Positions 34,432-43,936 of a stretch of DNA of 64,000 nt are shown piece by piece. The stretch is from Shewanella sp. KX20019 (GTDB taxonomy: Bacteria > Pseudomonadota > Gammaproteobacteria > Enterobacterales > Shewanellaceae): contig NZ_CP068437.1 of assembly GCF_016757755.1 (NCBI RefSeq), positions 2,852,001-2,916,000 on the forward strand, read 5' to 3'. The notes beneath the pieces are model-generated. The model saw only the letters and a list, made by a program, of their open reading frames with translations, was not told the origin of the DNA and ran no database searches. Numbering within the stretch: the stretch's first letter is position 1; every line of letters begins with the position of its first letter. The position numbers were made by a program, and so were the translations under genes.

Positions 34432-36879
34432 GTGACTACCCTACTTTGGATCCTGGCGATGATTTTTACCATAGGTGCTTTTGCCTATCTAAGAGTCTCC
34501 CTACTCACTGCGACCTTAGGTGCCGCCATCGTTATGGCTATCGGCACAGGTACTGCAGTTATTAGCCCGTTACTATGGGTTGCTTTTCTTGTTATCGCCC
34601 TACCGCTTAATCTTAGTTCTTTCAGACAAAATGTCATCTCTCGTCCGTTACTTAAAATGTATCGCGGGATCATGCCGGAAATGTCTACCACAGAGAAGGA
34701 AGCAATTGAAGCTGGAACGACATGGTGGGAAGCAGACTTATTTGCAGGAAAGCCAGATTGGAGCAAACTACACAACTACCCAAAAGCAACGTTGAGTGCA
34801 GAGGAGCAAGCATTCCTAGACGGCCCAGTTGAAGAAGTATGTAAGATGCTCAATCAACATCAGGTGTCTCATGAGCTCGCAGATCTACCAGAAGAGATCT
34901 GGCAGTATTTAAAAGATAATGGTTTCTTCGCCATGATCATTAAGAAAAAATATGGTGGTTTAGAGTATTCTGCTTACGCACAGTCGCGTGTACTGCAAAA
35001 GCTTGCTGGTTTAAGCAGTGAACTGGCCTCTACTGTTGGCGTACCTAACTCTCTTGGCCCAGGTGAGTTGCTACAGCATTATGGTACCACCGCTCAACAA
35101 GATCATTACCTTCCACGTCTTGCACAAGGGCTTGAAGTCCCTTGTTTTGCATTAACCAGCCCAGAAGCGGGCAGTGATGCAGGCGCTATTCCTGACTACG
35201 GCATCGTTTGTAAAGGCGAATGGGAAGGCGAAGAGGTCCTTGGGATGAAACTCACATGGAATAAGCGCTACATTACTTTAGCGCCTGTCGCGACGGTATT
35301 AGGGCTAGCCTTTAAACTGCGCGACCCTGACCAGCTTTTAGGGAAGCAAGAGGAGCTAGGCATTACTTGTGCACTTATCCCAACTGATATCGAAGGTGTT
35401 GAGACTGGTCGTCGTCATTTCCCACTTAACTGTATGTTCCAAAATGGTCCAACATACGGTAATGAGGTATTTGTCCCGCTGAGCTTTATCATTGGTGGCC
35501 CTGCAATGGCTGGTCAAGGTTGGAGAATGCTGGTTGAGTGTTTATCTGTAGGCCGTGGTATCACGCTACCGTCTAACTCTGCTGGTGGTATTAAAACCGC
35601 AGCATTAGCGACAGGGGCCTACGCTCGAATTCGTCGCCAGTTTAAGTTACCTATTGGAAAGCTCGAAGGCATCGAAGAGCCGATGGCGCGCATCGGTGGT
35701 AATGCTTACCTAATGGATGCTGTAACAACCTTAACGACAACGGGTATCGATTTGGGCGAGAAGCCTTCCGTCGTCTCTGCCATCGTCAAGTTTCACCTCA
35801 CCGACAGAATGCAAAGATGCGTGATTGACGCTATGGACATTCATGGTGGTAAAGGTGTCTGCTTAGGTCCAAATAACTATTTAGGCCGTGGCTATCAAGC
35901 TGCTCCAATTGCGATTACTGTTGAAGGCGCAAACATTCTTACTCGCTCAATGATAATTTATGGCCAAGGTGCAATCCGCTGTCACCCATATGTATTACCA
36001 GAGATGGAATCGGCGTTTGATACAGATGCTAGCAAAGGTTTGCGTGATTTTGATGCTGCTATCTTTGGTCATATTGGATTTACCACCAGTAACCTAGTTC
36101 GTAGCTTCTGGTTAGGCTTAACCTCAAGCCGCTTCTCTAACGCGCCTTACTCAGATAAAACCAAGCGTTACTATCAACAGATGAACCGCTTCAGTGCTAA
36201 CTTGGCATTACTATCTGACTTAGCAATGGCGACATTAGGTGGCAACCTTAAACGTAAAGAACGTATATCAGCCCGTTTAGGTGATCTGCTCAGTCAGCTA
36301 TACCTTGCGTCAGCAACACTGAAACGTTATGAAGATGAAGGTCGTCAATCAGAAGATCTACCATTAGTACAGTGGGCAGTTGAAGATTCACTTCATAAGC
36401 TACAAACTTCACTAGATGATCTGCTGGATAACTTCCCCTTGGGTCTTGGTTTACCATTGCGTGCTGTTATCTTCCCATTTGGCCGTCCACTAAAACGCCC
36501 TACTGACGTACTTGATCATAAAGTTGCGCAGATAATGCAAACACCTTGTGCTAGCCGTGAGCGTATGGGACAAGGCCAATTCTGGACACCTAGCGAGCAC
36601 AATGCTGTTGGTATTCAGGAACAAACCTTTAAAGATATCTTGGCTTCAGAGCCTATCTACGACAAGGTCTGTAAAGCCGCTGGCAAACGCCTACCGTTTA
36701 TGTGGTTAGATAAAATAGCGGCTGAAGGTAAAGCGCTTGGCGTACTTAGCGAAGATGAGATTGCCCTGTTAGAGCGTGCAGAAATTGGCCGTATGAAATC
36801 AATCAATGTTGATGACTTTGATCCTGAAGAGCTTAAAGCGCGTGCGCTAGAGTTTGCTAAACAGGAACAAGCTGCATAA
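34432..36879 (+). CDS. fadE: Acyl-CoA dehydrogenase FadE
   Basis: 815 residues, typical of the large proteobacterial FadE. It catalyses the first step of beta-oxidation, acyl-CoA to trans-2-enoyl-CoA. The start is GTG with AAGGAG seven bases upstream. Two N-terminal hydrophobic helices (about residues 2-60) are followed by the acyl-CoA dehydrogenase fold: FALTSPEAGSDAGAI near residue 240, WNKRYITLAPVA near residue 280, and VIDAMDIHGGKGVCLGPNNYLG near residue 464. The C-terminal 300 residues are the DUF1974-type extension. A PsrA-like operator lies upstream, pointing to induction by fatty acids. Confidence 0.96.
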   Translation: MTTLLWILAMIFTIGAFAYLRVSLLTATLGAAIVMAIGTGTAVISPLLWVAFLVIALPLNLSSFRQNVISRPLLKMYRGIMPEMSTTEKEAIEAGTTWWEADLFAGKPDWSKLHNYPKATLSAEEQAFLDGPVEEVCKMLNQHQVSHELADLPEEIWQYLKDNGFFAMIIKKKYGGLEYSAYAQSRVLQKLAGLSSELASTVGVPNSLGPGELLQHYGTTAQQDHYLPRLAQGLEVPCFALTSPEAGSDAGAIPDYGIVCKGEWEGEEVLGMKLTWNKRYITLAPVATVLGLAFKLRDPDQLLGKQEELGITCALIPTDIEGVETGRRHFPLNCMFQNGPTYGNEVFVPLSFIIGGPAMAGQGWRMLVECLSVGRGITLPSNSAGGIKTAALATGAYARIRRQFKLPIGKLEGIEEPMARIGGNAYLMDAVTTLTTTGIDLGEKPSVVSAIVKFHLTDRMQRCVIDAMDIHGGKGVCLGPNNYLGRGYQAAPIAITVEGANILTRSMIIYGQGAIRCHPYVLPEMESAFDTDASKGLRDFDAAIFGHIGFTTSNLVRSFWLGLTSSRFSNAPYSDKTKRYYQQMNRFSANLALLSDLAMATLGGNLKRKERISARLGDLLSQLYLASATLKRYEDEGRQSEDLPLVQWAVEDSLHKLQTSLDDLLDNFPLGLGLPLRAVIFPFGRPLKRPTDVLDHKVAQIMQTPCASRERMGQGQFWTPSEHNAVGIQEQTFKDILASEPIYDKVCKAAGKRLPFMWLDKIAAEGKALGVLSEDEIALLERAEIGRMKSINVDDFDPEELKARALEFAKQEQAA

Positions 36880-36901
36880 TCAAAACGTTAGTTAAAACCC
36901 T

Positions 36902-36936
36902 AAAAGCCAGTCGCTACACGCAACTGGCTTTTTTAT
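36902..36936. terminator. Terminator between fadE and the antiporter gene
   Basis: AAAAGCCAGT pairs with ACTGGCTTTT around an 11-base loop, followed by TTTTTATT on the plus strand. A run of A before the stem gives T on the minus strand, so it may serve both convergent genes. Confidence 0.88.
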
Positions 36937-36941
36937 TGGTA

Positions 36942-38783
36942 TTACTCAGCGTCAGACATATTGGCCACGACACTAGACATTGCGGCAGGTTTAGCATCGG
37001 TAGGAATTAAACTAATTAACTCAACACCGTGGTTCAATGTCGTGTCTGCAGCACTAATCACTTTAACTTTACCCTCCTGCAGGTAAATCAAAGGAATGGC
37101 AGCTTGGCCATACTGCTCCATAAACATCGAGTAATCAAAGCTCTCTGTTAGGTTTGTACTCTTTATCATGGCACCTTTGGCCATTAAACTTGCAAGTTTA
37201 GAGTAAGACACGGCATCGCCAAATAGACACAACCGTTTTAGATATGACTCAGACAACTGGTGCCTAGCGCTCGCTCTGGAGTTAATGCTATCACCATTAT
37301 TGAGTCCATAAACCTTCTCGCCGCCAAACACATCTTGAAAGTAGAAACTGACTAAAGGATTAAGCTGCCGATAAGGCGACATAATCAACACCCGCCCTAT
37401 TCCGTTCATGTTCATGTGGTTCTCAGCATGCTCCGATGCAGGGTTACCGAAATACACTGCAATATTGTCCATTCTGGCCAAGCGAATATTGTCCCAATTA
37501 TTGTCAGCGAGTAGCACTGTCACGCCTTTTGACATTAAAATTTTAGCTAAAGCACGTGAAAACTGCGACGCGCCAAAAATCAGTAATCCTTGTGATGACC
37601 CAGCCGTCACCCGCAATTTTTTTGCCCAGCGCCCAGCCGTTAAACTCTGGATCACCACGGTGCCGATAATAATTAAAAACACTAAAGGCACAATCAACTC
37701 TGCACCCGACACACCAGCTTTTTCTAATTTGATGGCAAACAGTGAGGAGATGGCCGCAGCAACAATACCGCGCGGCGCTACCCAGCTTAAAAACCATTTA
37801 TCAGCGCTAGATAATGATGTGCCAACACCGCAACACCAAATACTAAGCGGCCGAGCAATTAACATCACCACCGCTAACAACACTAGCCCCTGCCAGCCTA
37901 AACTGAGTAACGCCTGCGCATTTAATCGCGCAGCTAACAAGATAAACAGCGCAGAAATGAGCAGTACTGTAAGCGTCTCTTTAAATTCCAGAATGTCGTC
38001 AATTTCAACGCCCTTCATATTCGCCAGCCATATACCCATCACGGTTACCGACAGCAACCCCGCTTCCTCTTGCAGTAAATTAGACCCGACAAATACCGCA
38101 AGCATTAAAGTAAGCACGGCGGTATTACGTAAATAGTGAGGCAATAGGTTTTTGTGCAAGATAACCCCGACCAAATAACCGCTTAATGATCCAAAACCTA
38201 AGCCAACAATGAGCATTGCGCCTAAGGCATATAATACGTGCGTAGTGGGATCCGCTGCGACAACAATATACTCAAACACCAGCACGGCCAGTATTGCGCC
38301 GATGGGGTCAATGACTATGCCCTCCCAACGTAAAATACTCGACAGCTCTGTTTTAGGTCGTATGCTACGCAGCATAGGCACAATAACGGTAGGGCCAGTC
38401 ACAACCACCAACGCACCAAACAGTGTCGCCATTAGCCATTCAAACCCCATTAAATAATGCGTTGCGACACTAATACAAACCCAAGTGATCGCCGTGCCTA
38501 AGGTCACTAGGCGCGTAACCATACCGCCATGCTCCTTAATCTCTTTAAAATTCAGTGTCAATGCACCTTCAAAAAGAATAACCGCGACACCTAAGGAGAT
38601 GATGGGAAACAGCAGGTCGCCAAAGATCGCGTCTGGATTTAAAAAGTTCAGCATGGGTCCTAACAAGAGCCCGCACAGTAGCAATGGCAAAATGGCAGGT
38701 AATCTCAACCGCCAACCAAGCCATTGGCAAAACAGCGACAATACGCCTAACAGAGCGAGCATAGCGGTGATCTGCTCTAGCAT
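36942..38783 (-). CDS. Cation/proton antiporter with C-terminal nucleotide-binding-like domain
   Basis: 613 residues. About 12 helices in the first 390 residues make a sodium/proton exchanger fold: PAILPLLLCGLLLGP near residues 30-44, ILFEGALTLNF near residue 70, and GIVIDPIGAILAVLVFEY near residues 158-175, with the buried acidic residue of CPA-type antiporters. The remainder is an RCK/TrkA-N-like Rossmann domain (GLLIFGASQFSRALAKILMSKGVTVLLADN split over 398-427), which could bind a nucleotide and gate transport. It may exchange Na+ or K+ for protons; the ion cannot be told. Confidence 0.88.
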   Translation of the reverse strand: MLEQITAMLALLGVLSLFCQWLGWRLRLPAILPLLLCGLLLGPMLNFLNPDAIFGDLLFPIISLGVAVILFEGALTLNFKEIKEHGGMVTRLVTLGTAITWVCISVATHYLMGFEWLMATLFGALVVVTGPTVIVPMLRSIRPKTELSSILRWEGIVIDPIGAILAVLVFEYIVVAADPTTHVLYALGAMLIVGLGFGSLSGYLVGVILHKNLLPHYLRNTAVLTLMLAVFVGSNLLQEEAGLLSVTVMGIWLANMKGVEIDDILEFKETLTVLLISALFILLAARLNAQALLSLGWQGLVLLAVVMLIARPLSIWCCGVGTSLSSADKWFLSWVAPRGIVAAAISSLFAIKLEKAGVSGAELIVPLVFLIIIGTVVIQSLTAGRWAKKLRVTAGSSQGLLIFGASQFSRALAKILMSKGVTVLLADNNWDNIRLARMDNIAVYFGNPASEHAENHMNMNGIGRVLIMSPYRQLNPLVSFYFQDVFGGEKVYGLNNGDSINSRASARHQLSESYLKRLCLFGDAVSYSKLASLMAKGAMIKSTNLTESFDYSMFMEQYGQAAIPLIYLQEGKVKVISAADTTLNHGVELISLIPTDAKPAAMSSVVANMSDAE

Positions 38784-39330
38784 GATGTATCCTTATCCAA
38801 TAATTGCTGTCAGTACATTGTTAACATAGAAGTAAAAGTAACCAATGTAAAAATTATTGTGATAAGTGTTTTGTACAGGAGTATATCGATGCATTAATGG
38901 CTAGCATTGCTAGCTAACACAGTCGACAGCAATGAGTTAACTTCAAAGCAGAATAAAGTTTATTCTGCCATTACTGACCAGTGTCAATCTAGAATCCCGT
39001 CTTTTAAAGGCCACACAGGCCCTATAGATATAACAATCCATATTGTGGATGGTTGATTAATGCTTTGGCAAAAGGTTCTAAGTAATAGAATCCTGCATCA
39101 AAGTAGGTTATTGTCGGTAAACAAACGGAATGCTAGCTGTCAGAACACAGCAGGAGTCAAGGATGAAATCTTCGCCAAAGAGTGATTAAACAGGGGCTTA
39201 TCATTAGCACCGACTCAAAGCGCTGTAACCTTCCACTTGACCCCTCACCAAAATATTTCAACCTAAAGCTTCATGTTGCTGAGGCTTAAAAAGTTTACTC
39301 TGAACACTTATTAATAATAAAGTAAATAAT
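38784..39330. other. Long intergenic region with a perfect 21-base palindrome
   Basis: About 550 bases between the antiporter (minus) and DHH (plus) genes. GCAGAATAAA-G-TTTATTCTGC (38948-38968) is a perfect inverted repeat with ten-base arms. CAATCCA and TGGATGG near 39032-39052 form a second short stem. A 19-codon frame beginning at 39131 with a late GGAG has no features of a gene. The middle reads partly like broken coding sequence but I could not identify a protein, so decay of a former gene is only a possibility. Confidence 0.45.
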
Positions 39331-40341
39331 ATGATGAAAACATCGGCACTAATTAATTTTATACAAAAGTTATCTCAGCTGCAGCGCGTCGTTATTCAAG
39401 CCCATGATTTTCCAGATCATGATGCGATAGCATCGGCCTATGCAATGTCAGTCCTACTAAAGGAGTTGGGGATAGATTCACTCATTGTTTATAATGGCGA
39501 GATTGACCGTATCTCTTTATCTAATATGATTGATTGGCTAGATATAGCAGTAACGCATTGCAGCAAAGCCCAATTAACCACAATGGATAAAATTATAACG
39601 ATTGATGGTTGTATTGGAGAAAGAAATGTCACCGATATGCCAGGTGAAGAAATTGCTGTGATTGACCACCATGTTGTCACGCCGCCAAAAAATTTATGGT
39701 TTTGTGATGTTAGGGCTAATTATGGAGCAACGGCATCAATTATATTTGAATATTTTCAGGCTTTAAATATTGAGATCCCTAAAAAAGTCGCGACGGCTCT
39801 ACTCGTTGGGCTAAAGATTGATACTGCACATTTAACCCGTGGTGTTTGTTCTGCTGACCTAAAAGCGTTTATTGTATTTAATCAATATGCAGATCTAGCA
39901 TTGGTTAACAAAATTTGCCGAAATGAAATTACATATTCTGAACTCAAATTATTTGAACATGTCTGTCAGTCAATTGAAAAGAATCAAGGGGTTGGTTTGG
40001 CTACCGTCTCTATAGACTGCCCTAAAAATATGTTGGGAATTCTCGGGGATTTCTTACTTACGGTCAATGAGCTTGATGTCGTCGTCGTGGCACAAACAAA
40101 CAATCAAGGTATACAGTTATCGTTACGGTCAGAGTGTGAACATGTCGATGTAGCTAAAATAATGAGGGAACAATTAAACATCAAAAACCTAGGCTTTGGT
40201 GGTGGTCATCCGCACATGGCAGGAGGCGTTGTTTTTAGAGATTTTTTTGATAAATTCATCGATGATAGAGAGCTTCACCTATCTCCGATCATGGATTCGA
40301 TTTTAGCCTTAAGGTCTGCAACACTAGGCGCGAACCAATGA
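39331..40341 (+). CDS. DHH-family phosphoesterase (NrnA-like)
   Basis: 336 residues. The DHH domain has DFPDHDAIASAYAMSVLLKE near residues 26-45 and AVIDHHVVTPPK near residue 110, giving the metal-binding Asp and DHH. The C-terminal DHHA1 domain ends in GFGGGHPHMAGGVVF near residues 288-302, the substrate-binding GGGH motif. Relatives hydrolyse short oligoribonucleotides, pAp or cyclic-dinucleotide breakdown products. Gammaproteobacteria normally use Orn for this, so an additional nanoRNase-like protein is of note. The exact substrate is not known. Confidence 0.85.
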   Translation: MMKTSALINFIQKLSQLQRVVIQAHDFPDHDAIASAYAMSVLLKELGIDSLIVYNGEIDRISLSNMIDWLDIAVTHCSKAQLTTMDKIITIDGCIGERNVTDMPGEEIAVIDHHVVTPPKNLWFCDVRANYGATASIIFEYFQALNIEIPKKVATALLVGLKIDTAHLTRGVCSADLKAFIVFNQYADLALVNKICRNEITYSELKLFEHVCQSIEKNQGVGLATVSIDCPKNMLGILGDFLLTVNELDVVVVAQTNNQGIQLSLRSECEHVDVAKIMREQLNIKNLGFGGGHPHMAGGVVFRDFFDKFIDDRELHLSPIMDSILALRSATLGANQ

Positions 40342-40358
40342 TAGACTGTCGCTAAATA

Positions 40359-40377
40359 AAGTGACGCTAAGTCACTT
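40359..40377 (+). terminator. Possible weak terminator after the DHH gene
   Basis: AAGTGAC-GCTAA-GTCACTT forms a seven-base-pair stem 18 bases after the DHH stop. No long T run follows (ACTCTTTAAC), so it may be a transcript-end hairpin or only an incidental palindrome. Confidence 0.35.
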
Positions 40378-40527
40378 ACTCTTTAACTTCATCCGCAACT
40401 CTATGAGAACGTTCATATTCCTGCAGCAGAAAAAGTGTTGCGGGCCCTTAAATACAACAATGTATGCGGGTATTTGGTAATCTATACTTTGCTCCATCCC
40501 ATTAATGCACTTAAGAAGCCGATACCT

Positions 40528-41430
40528 ATGCTACCCAATATCGATTTGAACCTGCTCAACGTGTTTCTAGAAGTGTATCGCTTCCAATCCTTCACCTTAG
40601 CCGCTGAGTCACTCAATATGACTCAACCTGGCGTCAGTGGTGCTATAAAAAGGCTTAGAGAACAAATCGGCACAGAACTCTTTATTCGTGAAGGAAGAGG
40701 CATAACGCCGACAGCTACAGCGGTCAAACTTGCCAATGATATCGAAGTTGGACTCACTCTTATCAATAACGCGTTAAAAAATGTAGACAGTTTCAATGCT
40801 CAATCGGCGCATCAATTTGTAGTGATTGCCGACGAGCCAGCTATGCATCTATTTCAATCTCGAGTTGAGAGTGATACTTCGATGGGAAACTGTTCTATTA
40901 AGTTTATTCCGTCACCCGCTACAGACGATGAAATTTTTAACCTGCTAAATTTTCAGAAAGCCGATCTCGCCATTGATATCAGCACCACCGATAACACCGC
41001 GTTTGCATCTAATGTTTTCTATCAAGAGGAGATGGTACTCGCGTGCCGTGAAGCTCACCCAGAATTTAAAGAGCGAATTACCGTTGAAGACTATTATGCT
41101 GCAGAGCATGTCATTCTCCGATTCAAACGTTCTCGATTGTCAGTGGCTGATTTACTAACATCAGAAAATTTAAAACCTAGAAAGGAGGCTTGTGAAGTCG
41201 ACTCAATCTTCTCAATGATGGCACTGTTATCAAAAAATAATTGCTTAGGCTTACTGACTAAAAATATTGCCGAGGAGCAGGCAAAGAATTTTGGCCTTAA
41301 ACTTATCCCCTTTCCGTTTGAGTCGTCTCCTATGCGTCATCAAATGATTTGGCATAAGAGAAATGAGCAATCTTTACCACACCAATGGCTCAGAAAGAAA
41401 CTCAATGAACTTCTTCCCGCAGAAAGTTAA
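40528..41430 (+). CDS. LysR-family transcriptional regulator beside the alkylsulfatase
   Basis: 300 residues from the ATG at 40528, where the family N-terminus MLPNIDLNLLNVFLEVY begins; a longer upstream reading is not LysR-like. The helix-turn-helix is SFTLAAESLNMTQPGVSGAIKRLRE split over residues 20-44. The C-terminal domain starts near residue 92 and lacks distinctive features. It lies 318 bases upstream of, and in the same direction as, the alkylsulfatase gene, so it is a candidate regulator of it. The effector is unknown. Confidence 0.88.
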   Translation: MLPNIDLNLLNVFLEVYRFQSFTLAAESLNMTQPGVSGAIKRLREQIGTELFIREGRGITPTATAVKLANDIEVGLTLINNALKNVDSFNAQSAHQFVVIADEPAMHLFQSRVESDTSMGNCSIKFIPSPATDDEIFNLLNFQKADLAIDISTTDNTAFASNVFYQEEMVLACREAHPEFKERITVEDYYAAEHVILRFKRSRLSVADLLTSENLKPRKEACEVDSIFSMMALLSKNNCLGLLTKNIAEEQAKNFGLKLIPFPFESSPMRHQMIWHKRNEQSLPHQWLRKKLNELLPAES

Positions 41431-41748
41431 ACGTTCACAATCGCTACATTCATCTTCTTGAAATTAACCCTCTAAGCACTCTCGGCTGTCATTGCAATTT
41501 ACTTAACACTATCCAAAGTAGAGCTTCCAACTCATCAGTACTGGTTATATTAGTCATACAGTCTCATAGCTACATTGCATGACTAAAACTAGATATATTG
41601 GCTGCAACACGTTAAGTAGATGCTTACTGAGCCGAAATAACTGCACTGTTGCAACAGCACAGCTTTAACACTTCTGACTGCAATGAACGGTTCATAACTC
41701 ACTCTGTAAAGCCTATTTTAATTAGCTAACTAGACATTGGGTATTATC
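41431..41748. other. Leader region of the alkylsulfatase gene
   Basis: These 318 bases hold no credible reading frame on either strand. As the only space between the LysR gene and the alkylsulfatase, the stretch should contain the alkylsulfatase promoter and any operator, but I see no convincing palindrome of the LysR T-N11-A type that stands above chance. Confidence 0.35.
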
Positions 41749-43809
41749 ATGAACAGATCTATCATTGCGCTATCCGTTTTATCAGCCATCTCTTTTAATA
41801 CGATCGCCGCTCATCACAATCATGATGACCATGCTGGACATGACCATGTTGTCATCTCTGGCGATCTATCGGTATCAGGTAAGCCCGCATCTCCCCATAC
41901 TGTGACTTCCAATAACAATTTTGCAGCAGGACTTAACTTCGAAGACCAACGTGCATTCGAAAACAATGACCGCGGTTTGCTGGTACCACTCAACAAAGCG
42001 TCAAAAGCAACATTGCAAGATAGATACTCACACCTACATGAAGGACAGGTTATTGCTGACAAATCACCTGACTCTGTCAATCCCTCTCTATGGCGCCAAG
42101 CTCAGCTGAACTTTTCTGCTGCGGGATTGTATGAAGTCAGGGAGGGGATTTACCAAGTGCGTGGTACCGACCTTTCATCGATGAGCTTCATTCGCGGAAA
42201 ATCGGGGTGGATTGTTTACGATGTATTGATGACTAAAGAAGCCTCTGCGGCATCACTCGCCTTCTTTTTAGAAAATGCACCAGAGAAAGAGCTCGACGTT
42301 GTTGCCATGATCTACTCTCATTCCCATGCAGATCACTTCGGTGGCTCTCGTGCTATTACCGAAGCGTTCCCTGATGTGAAGATATACGGACCAGAGGGGT
42401 TCATTAAAGAGACTGTTGATGAGAACGTGCTTGCTGGTAATGCAATGAGCCGCCGCGTTGGCATCCAATATGGTTCGACTTTAGGGCTAGCCTCGGCAAC
42501 GGGTGTTGTCGATGCCGCGCTAGCTAACGGGTTCTCCCATGGTGAGGTCACTTTAGTTGCTCCAGATTATACCTTTAACAGCAGCGAAAAATTTGAAACA
42601 TACCTAGTAGACGGGCTTGAAATGGTGTTCATGGATACCGCAGGCACTGAGGCACCGGCAGGAATGGTGACTTATATCCCAAGCATGAACGCTGTTTGGG
42701 CGGGTGAGATGATGTATCAAGGTATGCATAACATCTATACCCTTCGCGGCGCAAAAGTACGTGACTCATTAAAATGGTCAAAAGATATCAATGAGATGAT
42801 CTCGGCTTGGGGCGGAACGGTTGAATACCTATTTGGGTCACACTCAGCACCAATATGGGGTAACCAAGAGATAAATCAGTTTATGGCACTGCAACGTGAC
42901 AACTATGGTTTTGTGCATAATCAGACATTACGCCTAGCGAACAATGGTATGACGATGCAGGATATCGGCAGCTTTATTTATGATGAGTTACCAGAGCAGA
43001 TCCGCACTAGCTGGCATACTAATGGCTATCACGGCACATATTCTCACAATGCTCGTGCCGTCTATAACATGTACTTAGGCTTCTTTGACATGAATGCAGC
43101 TAACTTAAACCCGCTTCCAGTCCACGCTGAGGCAGTTAAGTTTACCGCATACATGGGCGGCGCCGATGCAGTTGTTGAAAAGGCCAAAGTCGATTTCAAA
43201 AATGGTGAGTATCGTTTTGTGTCTACCGCTTTGAACAAGGTGGTGATTGCTGAGCCGACACATAAGGCTGCGCGTAAATTACTGGCTGACTCTTTAGAGC
43301 AACAGGGCTATCAAGCAGAAGGTGCAGGCTGGAGAAACACCTTCCTGACCTCAGCGCAAGAGCTACGCGTAGGCTCAATGCCTGGCACGCCAAAATCGGG
43401 GTCTGCGGACGTAATGTCAGAGATGAGCGTGACTAACTTACTCGATTTTATGGCGGTTAAGGTGGTTGCTAAGCAGGCTGCAGAAAACCCATTCACTATG
43501 AATGTGAAGGTAACCGATCTCAAGGAGATCTACTTTGTTGAGATGTCTAACGGTAACCTGAATAACATCATAGTGGAGAGCGAACGTAAAGCCGATGCAA
43601 CATTAGTCATTAACAAGTCTGATATCACTCAAATCTTACTTGGACAAACAACATTAGAGACGTTGTTGAAAAGTGGACAGGCCAATATCGAAGGTGATAC
43701 ATCAGTACTGAGTAAACTTGCAGCAGCTTCAATCGAGTTTGATACTTCATTCGAAATTTTACCTCGCCCATTAGCAGGTAGCGAAGTTGATGCCCAGTTA
43801 TACCAATAA
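41749..43809 (+). CDS. Secreted alkylsulfatase, metallo-beta-lactamase fold (SdsA1-like)
   Basis: 686 residues from the ATG at 41749; the in-frame TTG at 41737 is less likely. A signal peptide ends near TIAA, and the mature N-terminus is strikingly His/Asp-rich (HHNHDDHAGHDH). The metallo-beta-lactamase motif is YSHSHADHFGGSRAI near residues 185-199, giving H-x-H-x-D-H for two zinc ions, with WAGEMMYQGMHNIYTLRG downstream. The last 130 residues form an SCP2-like domain, as in SdsA1 and YjcS. Such type III sulfatases release sulfate and an alcohol from alkyl sulfates such as SDS. A terminator follows directly. Confidence 0.92.
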   Translation: MNRSIIALSVLSAISFNTIAAHHNHDDHAGHDHVVISGDLSVSGKPASPHTVTSNNNFAAGLNFEDQRAFENNDRGLLVPLNKASKATLQDRYSHLHEGQVIADKSPDSVNPSLWRQAQLNFSAAGLYEVREGIYQVRGTDLSSMSFIRGKSGWIVYDVLMTKEASAASLAFFLENAPEKELDVVAMIYSHSHADHFGGSRAITEAFPDVKIYGPEGFIKETVDENVLAGNAMSRRVGIQYGSTLGLASATGVVDAALANGFSHGEVTLVAPDYTFNSSEKFETYLVDGLEMVFMDTAGTEAPAGMVTYIPSMNAVWAGEMMYQGMHNIYTLRGAKVRDSLKWSKDINEMISAWGGTVEYLFGSHSAPIWGNQEINQFMALQRDNYGFVHNQTLRLANNGMTMQDIGSFIYDELPEQIRTSWHTNGYHGTYSHNARAVYNMYLGFFDMNAANLNPLPVHAEAVKFTAYMGGADAVVEKAKVDFKNGEYRFVSTALNKVVIAEPTHKAARKLLADSLEQQGYQAEGAGWRNTFLTSAQELRVGSMPGTPKSGSADVMSEMSVTNLLDFMAVKVVAKQAAENPFTMNVKVTDLKEIYFVEMSNGNLNNIIVESERKADATLVINKSDITQILLGQTTLETLLKSGQANIEGDTSVLSKLAAASIEFDTSFEILPRPLAGSEVDAQLYQ

Positions 43810-43839
43810 ACTAAGCTAACCTTCTAAAAAACACATACT

Positions 43840-43872
43840 GCCCTTTGCTAACATTTAGCAAAGGGCCTTTTA
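43840..43872 (+). terminator. Rho-independent terminator after the alkylsulfatase gene
   Basis: GCCCTTTGCTAA pairs with TTAGCAAAGGGC around a three-base loop, followed by CTTTTAT. It lies 30 bases after the stop codon. Confidence 0.9.
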
Positions 43873-43936
43873 TCATTAGCTAACTACAATGTCGCGTCAC
43901 ATGCAGAGTAAACCAAAGAGCCAAGTATCTTGTATG

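Noticed and set aside
37408..38136. A 242-codon plus-strand reading frame
   Set aside because: It lies entirely antisense to the antiporter gene, whose helices and motifs are convincing. The product is Ser/Thr/Pro-rich without any domain, as expected for a shadow frame.
39131..39190. A 19-codon frame with a GGAG and a second internal ATG
   Set aside because: Too short, with no conserved-looking product, and inside a region that may be decayed sequence.
40359..40377. Strong terminator after the DHH gene
   Set aside because: The stem is good but the T run is missing, so it is listed only as a weak possibility.
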